Shown here piece after piece: positions 1 to 7,652 of a stretch of DNA of 64,000 bases. Position 1 is the stretch's first letter; each line of letters starts with the position of its first letter. The notes beneath the pieces are model-generated. The model made no database searches and was not told where the DNA came from. It saw nothing but the letters and a program-made list of their open reading frames with translations. The DNA lies in contig NZ_JADQDO010000001.1 of NCBI RefSeq assembly GCF_015694465.1, positions 682,001-746,000 of the forward strand, read 5' to 3'. Source of the stretch: Microvirga alba (GTDB taxonomy: Bacteria > Pseudomonadota > Alphaproteobacteria > Rhizobiales > Beijerinckiaceae). A program made the translations under genes and the position numbers.

Positions 1-71
1 GTGACGAACGGATGGGTCGCGAGGCGGGCGCAGATTGCGGCGAGGGCGTCGGTCGAGGTGATCAATTCCAT
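1..71 (-). CDS. rnd: Ribonuclease D, N-terminal fragment (cut by window edge)
   Basis: Only the first 23-24 codons are inside the window. The ATG at 69-71 on the minus strand opens a frame reading MELITSTDALAAICARLA, then THPFVT at the window edge. This matches the usual start of alphaproteobacterial RNase D, a 3'-5' exoribonuclease of the DEDD family that trims tRNA precursors. The catalytic residues lie outside the window. In related alphaproteobacteria rnd is often next to aspS; here aspS starts about 5.7 kb away, so the genes between look inserted. The call rests on a short segment plus context. Confidence 0.72.
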   Translation of the reverse strand, partial: MELITSTDALAAICARLATHPFV

Positions 72-145
72 GAGAATGTCTCTTAGCCCAAGTGCGGCGA
101 TGAGGCCACTCCGCAGTGGAATTAGGCGGTGAGCCCATAAAAATT

Positions 146-159
146 TGACCGGCCGGTCA
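146..159. promoter_or_regulatory. 14-bp perfect palindrome upstream of rnd (TetR-operator-like)
   Basis: TGACCGGCCGGTCA is a perfect dyad about 75 bp upstream of the rnd start. TetR-family operators are often short GC-rich dyads of this form. No tetR gene is in the island, so the regulator is unknown and the function is inferred from symmetry and position only. Confidence 0.35.
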
Positions 160-294
160 GGGGGCGAAGCGATTCTCGACAGCAGCGAAGTGCGCTGCAT
201 TCATCCTATTGTCGAAGTCGTAGATACACGGGGCGACGGGGCAACCTAATTCCAAATTTTATGTTTTGACGACATGCTCAACGCCGCGAAAATA

Positions 295-918
295 TCAAAA
301 AGTAAGTTTATTTTCTGTTCCTGAAAGCAGCCTTTTTATATTTTCCCTATGCTTAAAAATAACGATGAACGCCATCAGGAACGCAAAGATATGAAAATAA
401 AAAGTATTTCCAAAAACAGGTATAAATGAAATAGCCACAAAAAATATTGTGGCACATATCGTGCCTAAAGAAACATAACGGGTTAATCTTACTATTATCA
501 GGAAAATGCCAAGGCATATAAGGGCCATAACCCAGTTAAGCATAAACATTACAGCCGCCGCTGTAAGTGCTCCCTTGCCCCCTTTAAAGCCAAAATACAC
601 CGGCCAGTTATGCCCGATAACCGCTCCCGCGCCCGCTGCTAAAAGGCTTGCGCAAACTATAGTCTCTCCCGAATGAACATAGACGCCGATGCGCAATCCT
701 ATAATACAGGCAATTATCCCCTTCAAAATATCTCCCGCAAGAACAAACGCCGCAGCAGTCTTCCCAAGTACTCTCAGGGTATTGGTAAGTCCGGCGCTTT
801 TGCTTCCGTGGCTGCTTAAGTCCTTGCCGTATATTTTCCCTGCAATCACTCCTGTATTAAGGCTGCCTAAAAGGTAACCCAAAGCAAATGCCGAAAATAT
901 CTTTAATATATCAATCAT
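295..918 (-). CDS. plsY: PlsY-like acyl-phosphate:glycerol-3-phosphate acyltransferase family membrane protein, AT-rich, foreign-looking
   Basis: A 207-aa integral membrane protein with several hydrophobic segments and the PlsY layout: GYLLGSLNTG with a loop ending SAGLTNTLRVLGK (motif 1), GHNWPVYFGFKGGKGA (motif 2) and YVSLGTI (motif 3). PlsY acylates glycerol-3-phosphate using acyl-phosphate at the inner membrane. Motif 1 reads GSKSAGLTN where the family normally has GSGNxGxTN, so activity is uncertain. The start is fixed by a strong SD (GGGGGAG) just upstream of the ATG. An in-frame opening continues upstream to 1377 but only overlaps the ABC gene. The gene follows the exporter by 62 bp on the same strand. 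Its composition is far more AT-rich than the rest of the window and its sequence looks Firmicutes-like, suggesting transfer. A role in immunity or lipid modification for the peptide system is speculation. Confidence 0.82.
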   Translation of the reverse strand: MIDILKIFSAFALGYLLGSLNTGVIAGKIYGKDLSSHGSKSAGLTNTLRVLGKTAAAFVLAGDILKGIIACIIGLRIGVYVHSGETIVCASLLAAGAGAVIGHNWPVYFGFKGGKGALTAAAVMFMLNWVMALICLGIFLIIVRLTRYVSLGTICATIFFVAISFIPVFGNTFYFHIFAFLMAFIVIFKHRENIKRLLSGTENKLTF

Positions 919-980
919 CAAGCTTCTCCCCCTGGGATTACTGCAATGCGACTGTGGCTTCGAGCTTATGAGTCTACAAC

Positions 981-3152
981 CTAGATAGCTTCCAACGCCT
1001 CCGCCTTGCGAGGAAATTTGTCCTCCCGAGGGAGAGACCCGATTTCCCTCAGCTCGAAAACCGCCTTGTCTCGAAGCTCGACGATTCGGTCCGCTGCCCG
1101 AATCGTATCCGGGCGGTGGGCGATGACGATGCGGGTGATGTTGAGCTGGGAAAGAGCGCCATTGACCTCCCGCTCCTTGTTGATGTCGAGGCTCGACGTG
1201 CCCTCGTCCATGAACAGGATGCGGGGACGGCGATACAGCGCCCGCGCCAGGAGCACGCGCTGGCGCTGCCCCCCGGACAGGGCGATGCCCATGTCGCCGA
1301 TCAACGTGTTGTAGTTCATGGGCATGGCCATGATCTCGTCGTCGATCCGCGCCATGCTCGCGCAGCGGCGCAGCCATTCCATGTCGAGATGCGCATCGAA
1401 GAAGCAGATATTCTCGGCAATCGTCCCTGAGAGCAGTTGGTCGTCCTGCATCACCACGCCGATCTTCGAGCGGAAGGCCTGGACGCCCATGTGATGCAGT
1501 GGAACGCCATCGATCAACACGCTCCCCGTCTTCGGCGCGAACAATCCGAGCATGACCTTGAGAAGGGTCGTCTTGCCGCCACCGGACGGGCCGGTGATGG
1601 CCACGAACTCGCCGGGCTCCACCTTGAAGTTCACCCCCGAAAGCACCTCGGGCTCAGTCTCAGAATAATTGTAGGAAATGTCCTCCAGCTCGATCGCGCC
1701 CTCGATCTGCGGCTCGATGAGTGCGCTCTGCTGATCGTACCCCGGCTCCTGCTTCGTCAGCGCGATATCGGATAAACGGGTCACGTACAGGTCCAGCATC
1801 CGGTATTCGATCGCCATCTCGATCAAGCCGGTCGCTTTGCTGAGGAACTGTTCCTTGTAGGACATGAAGGCGTAGAGCATGCCGACGGACAGATCGCCTG
1901 CGACGACGGCCCGGGCACCGAGATAGACGACAAGGACATTTTCCAAGCCGTAGAGCAGCTGGTTCGCCGTACTGAAGCCCAGAGACATACGGGCCTGCTT
2001 GATGCCTTTGTTGACAGTTGCTGCCCGCCGGTTCTGCCAGAGCGCTTCCCGGTCGGCCTCGCGTCCGAAAATCTTGATGCTTTGGATGGCGCGCGCCGTT
2101 TCGATGAAGGTCGTGCTTTCTTTGGCTCCGGCTTCGATGACCTCCTCCTGCGTCCGTCGGAACAGGTGATAGGAAGCGATCCTGAGCAGCGCATAGAGCG
2201 CGAGGGCCGCGAACACGACGAGTGACAGAATGGGGCTGTAAATGAGGATCATGGCCAGCGTCGCCACGGCCATGACACCATCGACGATGGCGCCGATCAG
2301 ACCCTGCGTGATCAGACTTTGGATCGGTCCTGTTGCGCCGAAGCGCGACACGACATCGCCGATGTGTCGCTTCTCGAACCATTCCAGGGGCAGGCGCAGC
2401 AGGTGATGAAACAGATTGGCACTCATCTGGAAGCTGAGGGCGTTGCCCAAGAACATCAACACCTGCGAGCGCAGCCAGCTCGTGCCGACGTTGATGAGGA
2501 GCAACAAGGTAAAACCAATGGCGAGCGCGGTCAGAAGGCTGCGATCGCCTTTCATGACGGCATCGTCGACAACGAGCTGCATGTAGAAGGGGCTCGCCAG
2601 CGCGACGATCTGCAACACCGCCGAGAGCAGGAGAGCTTGGCCTAAGGCGCGCTTGATGCCCGTCAAGCGGCCCCATAGGGATGAGAGTGCGAGCTTCGAG
2701 ACGTCCTTCTTCTTTTCGAAACTCGTCGTCGGCGTCAGCTCCAGGGCTATTCCCGTAAAGTGGTGTCCGACCTCGTCGAGGGTGTAAGTTCGCACGCCGG
2801 TGGCCGGATCGTGGATCGTGACGCGCCGCCCTTTCACTGTCTTGAGCACCACGAAATGGTTCATGTCCCAATGCAGGATGCAGGGCGTGGCGATGTCTTT
2901 GAGTTGCTCCGGTTCCAGGCGCAGCCCGCGTCCGGTCATCCCGAGGCGTCTCGCCATGGCGAGCACGTCCTTGAGAGTGGCGCCCCTGACCGAGGTCGAG
3001 AACTTGCGCCGGATGCTGATGAGATCAACTTCGCAGCCGTGATAGGTCGCAATCATCGCAAGGCAGGCGAGGCCGCATTCCGCGGCTTCGGATTGCAAGA
3101 TCGTCGGCAGTCTGGGCGCGCCGAAAAAGTCGATTTTGTTCAACACGTTCAC
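981..3152 (-). CDS. Peptidase-containing ABC exporter (C39 double-glycine peptidase, bacteriocin/microcin type)
   Basis: About 723 aa. Residue numbers here count from an upstream ATG at 3191. An N-terminal C39 peptidase (about 28-150) has catalytic Cys39 in QSEAAECGLACL, His112 in DMNHFVVL and Asp128 in IHDPATG, so it looks active. A six-helix exporter domain follows, then an ATPase with Walker A GPSGGGKTT, signature LSGGQRQR, Walker B ILFMDE and H-loop IAHRP. Such proteins cleave the leader after GG and export the core peptide, with an HlyD adaptor and outer-membrane TolC in Gram-negatives (CvaB type). I start at the GTG at 3152: its GTGA overlaps the adaptor's stop and GGGGGCG lies upstream, whereas the ATG at 3191 has no visible SD. 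No TolC gene is nearby. Likely substrates are the two GG peptides across the divergent promoter. Confidence 0.93.
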   Translation of the reverse strand: MNVLNKIDFFGAPRLPTILQSEAAECGLACLAMIATYHGCEVDLISIRRKFSTSVRGATLKDVLAMARRLGMTGRGLRLEPEQLKDIATPCILHWDMNHFVVLKTVKGRRVTIHDPATGVRTYTLDEVGHHFTGIALELTPTTSFEKKKDVSKLALSSLWGRLTGIKRALGQALLLSAVLQIVALASPFYMQLVVDDAVMKGDRSLLTALAIGFTLLLLINVGTSWLRSQVLMFLGNALSFQMSANLFHHLLRLPLEWFEKRHIGDVVSRFGATGPIQSLITQGLIGAIVDGVMAVATLAMILIYSPILSLVVFAALALYALLRIASYHLFRRTQEEVIEAGAKESTTFIETARAIQSIKIFGREADREALWQNRRAATVNKGIKQARMSLGFSTANQLLYGLENVLVVYLGARAVVAGDLSVGMLYAFMSYKEQFLSKATGLIEMAIEYRMLDLYVTRLSDIALTKQEPGYDQQSALIEPQIEGAIELEDISYNYSETEPEVLSGVNFKVEPGEFVAITGPSGGGKTTLLKVMLGLFAPKTGSVLIDGVPLHHMGVQAFRSKIGVVMQDDQLLSGTIAENICFFDAHLDMEWLRRCASMARIDDEIMAMPMNYNTLIGDMGIALSGGQRQRVLLARALYRRPRILFMDEGTSSLDINKEREVNGALSQLNITRIVIAHRPDTIRAADRIVELRDKAVFELREIGSLPREDKFPRKAEALEAI

Positions 3153-4405
3153 AGTCGCCCCCGGACACTGAGAAGAGGTTCGAAAAGCCATGCGACGAGT
3201 GATCGTGCTTGCAGCACGATGTCTGCCTGCACCGTCATGTCGGGCTGGAGCGCAACTTGGCGTCCAAAGGCGTCGATGGTCTGCCGGTCGAGGCGAACGA
3301 TGACCCGGTAGGTCGGCTCCTTGAGCGGAACGCGTCCGAAAACCTCGCTGGGCGCAAGGATCGCTTGCGAGACCGCGTCGACCGTGCCGCTGTATGCTCC
3401 GAAGCGCTGGTAGGGAAAGGCGTCGATCATCAGCCGCACGCGCTGCCCGGGTTCAACGAAACCGATGGCGCGGCTGGGGACGAACAACTCCGCCTGCAAT
3501 TCGTGCCCGTCCGGAATGACCGTCAGGAGAGGGCGATTGGCATCGACGATCTGACCGTCGCCGATTTGCAATGCCGTCACCCGCCCCCCGATGGGCGCGC
3601 GGACGACCTGAGCCCGCTGAGCCTCCACTTCGACGCGTTGACGCTCCCTGTCCGCCAGACCTAGACGCAGCTGCGATAGGCGCTCGCTTTGTTGCACGGG
3701 GAGCTGTTCTTTCTGCAGCTGTGCCTGTTCGAGATCCCGCTCGACGGAGGCCATTTGGCGATCCAGTTCGGCGACGCTTTGACGGTGTGCGAGAAGGATC
3801 CCCTCCTGGTCTTGCAGGGCAACCTTGGTTCCGCTCCCCTTTTGATAGAGCTGAAGCAAGGTCTGCCTGCGCTCCTCGGCTCCGTCGACACGTTCCGCCT
3901 GGAGACGCCGCTGAGCCGCGATTGCCTCTCGCTGAGCCCTTACGCTTTGGATTGCCGCTGCAAGACGAACGGTCTCATTGGCGACCCTGGCGGGATCGAC
4001 AGCGATTTGTTCCTTGATGAGCTGAATCTGTGCATCGATGCTTTGAATGAGATTCGCGTGGAGCGAGCCGCCTCCTTCCAGTCCGTTCCGGACGCCGATC
4101 GTGAAAAGGGGCTGGCCGGCGGCGACTTGATCGCCCTCCTTCACCCGAAGACCGGTGACGACGCCTTCGCGTCCTGCAGAAACACGCACCACGCCATCGG
4201 TTGTGATGAGGGAGCCGGCCGCAGTCTCTTTGCGCGCGTATTCAGCGCTACTGATGAAGATGACAAGGGCCGTCGTCACCGCAACGAGAAAGCTTCCCAG
4301 CAGATGCCAGGAAATCGGCGCTATCGGAACGGATGCGGCCGAAACCTCAGCGGCGGTCGCTTCGGCAACCTGCGGACGAAAAAAGGGAAAATTCAAGCGC
4401 CCCAA
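3149..4405 (-). CDS. HlyD-family periplasmic adaptor (membrane fusion protein) of the peptide exporter
   Basis: 418 aa. One N-terminal membrane helix (about 33-52) is followed by a lipoyl-like half domain, a long Gln/Glu/Arg-rich coiled coil (about 120-250, including QLQKEQLPVQQSERLSQL), the second lipoyl half with APIGGRVTAL, and a beta-barrel region. This is the CvaA/HlyD plan that bridges an inner-membrane ABC exporter to TolC. The reading frame begins at a TTG; upstream in frame there is no other start before a stop. The 3' end overlaps the ABC gene by 4 bp, indicating translational coupling. It is divergent from the first leader peptide gene, with 164 bp between starts that must hold both promoters. 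Confidence 0.92.
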   Translation of the reverse strand: MGRLNFPFFRPQVAEATAAEVSAASVPIAPISWHLLGSFLVAVTTALVIFISSAEYARKETAAGSLITTDGVVRVSAGREGVVTGLRVKEGDQVAAGQPLFTIGVRNGLEGGGSLHANLIQSIDAQIQLIKEQIAVDPARVANETVRLAAAIQSVRAQREAIAAQRRLQAERVDGAEERRQTLLQLYQKGSGTKVALQDQEGILLAHRQSVAELDRQMASVERDLEQAQLQKEQLPVQQSERLSQLRLGLADRERQRVEVEAQRAQVVRAPIGGRVTALQIGDGQIVDANRPLLTVIPDGHELQAELFVPSRAIGFVEPGQRVRLMIDAFPYQRFGAYSGTVDAVSQAILAPSEVFGRVPLKEPTYRVIVRLDRQTIDAFGRQVALQPDMTVQADIVLQARSLVAWLFEPLLSVRGRL

Positions 4406-4569
4406 CTTCTGTTTATGTTTCGATATGTCGTTTCATAAAACCCGGCCCCTTGCAATTGAGATGCGCTCGAAGTGTGCGCGCTCACACACCGTCGGGTTGG
4501 TTAACATAACAATATTGCATTGCTTGGCGAAAATGTACGCCTGGCTGGTTTCCAAAATGGGGAAAAATA

Positions 4570-4866
4570 ATGATTCAAGAGCTTCGTGACGAAGACCTGC
4601 ACATCGTCTCAGGTGGGAAGGGGAAAGAGGACGCCGGAACCAAGGGCTCGCAAACCGGGCTGGATATGACTTGGGCCAATGCACCCGGCTACAGCTGTAC
4701 GGGCCCGTTTCTTCCTTGTGGCTCTTCCGTTGAGGCCTGGATGGACTGGATGAAGACCTTCTGCCCTGGCGCAAGCGAGTGGAGCCAGGCGGACCTGCGA
4801 AAAGAAGCGATCGAAACGAAGAGAGACGTCGATAAGGTTCGGACCTGTCCCGTTCCGGTCTGCTAA
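4570..4866 (+). CDS. Double-glycine leader peptide, candidate microcin/bacteriocin precursor 1
   Basis: 98 aa. The leader is MIQELRDEDLHIVSGG, matching the class II consensus with L at -12, acidic at -8, L at -7, V at -4 and GG at -2/-1. Cleavage by the C39 exporter would leave an 82-residue core with five Cys (43, 50, 65, 93, 98), the last being the C-terminal residue, and several Trp and Pro. An SD-like GGGGAAAA precedes the ATG. An 11-bp hairpin lies about 40 bp past the stop. Base composition is lower in GC than the flanking housekeeping genes. I recognise no family for the core. It could be a secreted bacteriocin, a signal peptide or a modified peptide; no modification enzyme is visible nearby. 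Confidence 0.82.
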   Translation: MIQELRDEDLHIVSGGKGKEDAGTKGSQTGLDMTWANAPGYSCTGPFLPCGSSVEAWMDWMKTFCPGASEWSQADLRKEAIETKRDVDKVRTCPVPVC

Positions 4867-4907
4867 GGAACTTCTCTTTTTTTAGAAAGCTTTGTGCTCA
4901 TCAATTC

Positions 4908-4932
4908 ACGCCCGGTATTCCATACCGGGCGT
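4908..4932. terminator. 11-bp perfect hairpin after peptide 1
   Basis: ACGCCCGGTAT and ATACCGGGCGT pair perfectly around a 3-nt loop. It follows the precursor gene by about 40 bp, so it probably ends or stabilises that transcript. No T-run follows on the plus strand. Confidence 0.5.
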
Positions 4933-4978
4933 TCGGCGTTCCAGCTGTGGCGTCTCCGGGTTGGAAAAGCTGCTCCGA

Positions 4979-4996
4979 ATGCGGCACGTGCCGCAT
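4979..4996. promoter_or_regulatory. 18-bp perfect palindrome between the two peptide genes
   Basis: ATGCGGCACGTGCCGCAT is a perfect 18-bp dyad, about 190 bp upstream of peptide 2. Its length, perfect symmetry and ATG...CAT ends resemble LuxR/TraR-type quorum-sensing boxes. No luxR or luxI gene is in the window, so the regulator is inferred by analogy only. Confidence 0.42.
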
Positions 4997-5183
4997 GTCC
5001 TCGACCAAAGAATACCGCTAATTGCGCGTTGCCTCTCCGATTCAATCAGAGGGGCAATTGACGATCTCTCGAAAAAGCAATGCAATATCATTGCCATGAT
5101 GGGCCGGAGCATCTGGTGTTCGCGGGCGGCCTTAAAGGAAGGTTGTCCCGGTCTTCGGCGACCTGTTCAGGAGGCAAGGTACA

Positions 5184-5399
5184 ATGAGCACGAAAAGCGA
5201 GATGAAAATTGTCGAGCTTGAAGACACCGATCTGGCGTTTGCGGTTGGCGGCGCGAAGCCACAGGCGCAGATAGACGACGGCAGCCCTTGGCCTATGGAT
5301 TATGGCTTTACGGGCGTTTGCACTTACGATCCCTGGCTTATGTGGTACTCCCACGGCGGCAATTCAGGCAACAGCAGCTACGACGCTACCAGGCCATAG
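5184..5399 (+). CDS. Double-glycine leader peptide, candidate microcin/bacteriocin precursor 2
   Basis: 71 aa. The 23-residue leader ends LEDTDLAFAVGG, with L at -12, D at -8, L at -7 and GG, the same spacing as peptide 1. The predicted 48-residue core is acidic (about -3), rich in Trp, Tyr, Gly and Ser, has one Cys (46) and ends in a GGNSGNSS-like tail. A strong SD (GGAGG) sits about 9 bp before the ATG. With the divergent C39 exporter it is a likely second substrate. A two-peptide bacteriocin or separate activities are both possible. No homologue is recognised. Confidence 0.8.
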   Translation: MSTKSEMKIVELEDTDLAFAVGGAKPQAQIDDGSPWPMDYGFTGVCTYDPWLMWYSHGGNSGNSSYDATRP

Positions 5400-5821
5400 C
5401 TTTTGCTTCAAAGTAAATGATGAGCTTAGCTTAGCTGTTTACTTGTTTTATCGGCGAGTTGGCATGGCAATTAAAGTGCCAACTTGCTTATGTTTGCCTT
5501 GGTTTATAATGAGCAAAGCTAGAAGTGCTTTTGTTGGGGGGCTGTCGGACCGGAATGCTTTTTGGTTGGCCGATAGGCGCCTCAATCTCGATTCCAGGCG
5601 AAGCACCATTTATTTCTGCTCAAGCCAAGTTAGCGCTTCCAGCTCTTGGCAACCCGACTAACGCATAGCCCTCGCTTTGACCCTCCAGCCATCCGGGACC
5701 AGCCCCAATTTCCGCCCTATGCGGGTGCGAGGGCGCGCTCGATCCTGCCTTGTGCCTTGACATCCCCCGGCTGCCATGAATGTTGCGCCAAACACTTAAA
5801 CCCGAGCAGGCTCGTAGAATT
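5400..5821. other. 422-bp spacer at the right edge of the island, no gene seen
   Basis: Relatively AT-rich up to about 5640, then GC-rich like the chromosome, so the island boundary may lie near here. An open frame at 5464-5661 contains a VGG but lacks the spaced leader residues and is not called. The aspS promoter should be in the last part. No tRNA, integrase or transposase is visible. Confidence 0.5.
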
Positions 5822-7642
5822 ATGTCCGCCCCCATGCACCGTTACCGCTCCCACACCTGCGGCGCGCTCCGCGAATCCGATGTCGGCCAGGTCACCCGCC
5901 TTTCCGGCTGGTGCCATCGCATCCGCGACCACGGCGGCGTGCTGTTCATTGACCTGCGCGACCATTACGGCATGACGCAATGCGTGATCGATCCGGATTC
6001 CCCGGCTTTCAAGCTGGCCGAGACCGTCCGCTCCGAATGGGTCGTGCGCGTGGACGGCAAGGTGCGCAAGCGTCCGGCGGGCACCGAGAACCCGGAACTG
6101 CCGACCGGGATGGTCGAAGTCTACATCACCGAGATGGAAGTGCTGGGCCCGGCGGCCGAGCTGCCGATGCCGGTGTTCGGCGACCAGGAATACCCGGAGG
6201 AGACCCGTCTCACCTACCGCTTCCTCGATCTGCGCCGCGAGAAGCTGCACAACAACATCATGAAGCGCGGCGCGATCATCGACGGCTTGCGCCGCCGCAT
6301 GAAGGAAAGCGCGTTCTTCGAGTTCACGACGCCGATTCTGACGGCCTCGTCGCCGGAAGGCGCGCGCGACTTCCTGGTGCCGTCGCGCCTGCATGCGGGC
6401 AAGTTCTACGCGCTGCCGCAGGCTCCGCAGCAGTTCAAGCAGCTCATCATGATTTCGGGTTTCGATCGCTATTTCCAGATCGCGCCCTGCTTCCGCGACG
6501 AGGATCCGCGCGCCGACCGTCTGCCGGGCGAGTTCTACCAACTCGACGTGGAAATGAGCTTCGTCACGCAGGAAGACGTTTTCCGCACCATGGAGCCGGT
6601 GATCCGCGATACCTTCAAGGAATTCGCGGACGGCAAGCCGGTGACGGAAGTCTTCCCGCGCATTCCCTATTTCGAGGCGATGCTGAAATACGGCTCCGAC
6701 AAGCCTGACCTGCGTAACCCGCTCGTCATCGTCGACGTGTCGGATGAGTTCGCGCGCGACGACGTGAGCTTCAACGCGTTCAAGAACGTCATCAAGGGCG
6801 GCGGTGTCGTGCGCGCCATTCCCGCGACCGGCGCTGCCTCGCAGCCGCGTTCGTTCTTCGATAAGCTCAACGACTGGGCCCGCACGGAAGGTGCGCCGGG
6901 CCTCGGTTATGTGGTGTTCGAGGAAGAGGGCGGCCAGATCATCGGCAAGGGCCCCATCGCCAAGTTCATCCCGGACGAGGTGCAGAAGCTCATTCGCGAC
7001 AAGGCCGGCCTGAAGGCGGGCGACGCGGTGTTCTTCTCCGCCGGCAATGAGGACAAGGCCGCATCGCTCGCCGGCAAGGCGCGTGTCCGCATCGGCGACG
7101 AGCTAGGTCTTGGCGACAAGAACCAGTTCGCCCTCTGCTGGATCACCGACTTTCCGCAATACGAGTGGAACGAGGACGAGAAGAAGATCGACTTCTCGCA
7201 CAACCCCTTCTCGATGGCCAACATGGACCACGACGCCTTCATGGCGCTGGACCTGTCGGACAAGGACAAGATCCTCAAGATCACCGCTCTGCAGTATGAT
7301 ATGGTCTGCAACGGCTACGAGCTGGCGTCGGGCTCGATCCGCAACCATCGTCCTGACCGGATGGTGAAGGCATTCGAAATCGCCGGCTATGGCGAGACGG
7401 AAGTCATGGAGCGGTTCGGCGGCATGTATCGCGCGTTCCAGTATGGCGCACCACCGCACGGCGGCATGGCGGCGGGCATCGACCGCATCGTGATGCTGCT
7501 CTGCGGCGCGATCAACCTGCGCGAGATCACGCTGTTCCCGATGAACCAGCGGGCCGAAGACCTGCTCCTCGGGGCCCCTTCCGACGTGACGCCCAAGCAG
7601 CTCCGTGAGCTGCATATCCGCCTGAACGTGCAGGAGAAGTGA
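5822..7642 (+). CDS. aspS: Aspartyl-tRNA synthetase
   Basis: 606 aa, normal for the bacterial-type class II enzyme that charges tRNA with aspartate in the cytosol. The N-terminal anticodon-binding OB fold ([19 protein letters not shown] onward) is followed by motif 2 ([11 protein letters not shown]), a GAD insertion domain and motif 3 ([13 protein letters not shown]). In alphaproteobacteria lacking AsnRS this enzyme is often non-discriminating, charging tRNA(Asn) too; this cannot be judged from sequence alone. I chose the ATG at 5822 because of a weak AGCAGG upstream; the ATG at 5834 (MHRYR) is an equally good homology-based start. It is followed 10 bp later by a glycosyltransferase gene. Confidence 0.97.
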   Translation: MSAPMHRYRSHTCGALRESDVGQVTRLSGWCHRIRDHGGVLFIDLRDHYGMTQCVIDPDSPAFKLAETVRSEWVVRVDGKVRKRPAGTENPELPTGMVEVYITEMEVLGPAAELPMPVFGDQEYPEETRLTYRFLDLRREKLHNNIMKRGAIIDGLRRRMKESAFFEFTTPILTASSPEGARDFLVPSRLHAGKFYALPQAPQQFKQLIMISGFDRYFQIAPCFRDEDPRADRLPGEFYQLDVEMSFVTQEDVFRTMEPVIRDTFKEFADGKPVTEVFPRIPYFEAMLKYGSDKPDLRNPLVIVDVSDEFARDDVSFNAFKNVIKGGGVVRAIPATGAASQPRSFFDKLNDWARTEGAPGLGYVVFEEEGGQIIGKGPIAKFIPDEVQKLIRDKAGLKAGDAVFFSAGNEDKAASLAGKARVRIGDELGLGDKNQFALCWITDFPQYEWNEDEKKIDFSHNPFSMANMDHDAFMALDLSDKDKILKITALQYDMVCNGYELASGSIRNHRPDRMVKAFEIAGYGETEVMERFGGMYRAFQYGAPPHGGMAAGIDRIVMLLCGAINLREITLFPMNQRAEDLLLGAPSDVTPKQLRELHIRLNVQEK

Positions 7643-7652
7643 GCTTAAAGCC

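Noticed and set aside
920..925. AAGCTT at the PlsY edge as evidence of a cloning or assembly join
   Set aside because: The SD and operon-like placement are coherent across it; kept only as a caution in the PlsY finding.
919..1377. Upstream extension of the PlsY-like frame
   Set aside because: It lies within the exporter gene in another frame; the SD and homology place the start at 918.
5464..5661. Possible third double-glycine peptide (contains VGG)
   Set aside because: Residues at -7, -8 and -12 do not fit the leader spacing of the other two and no strong SD is present.
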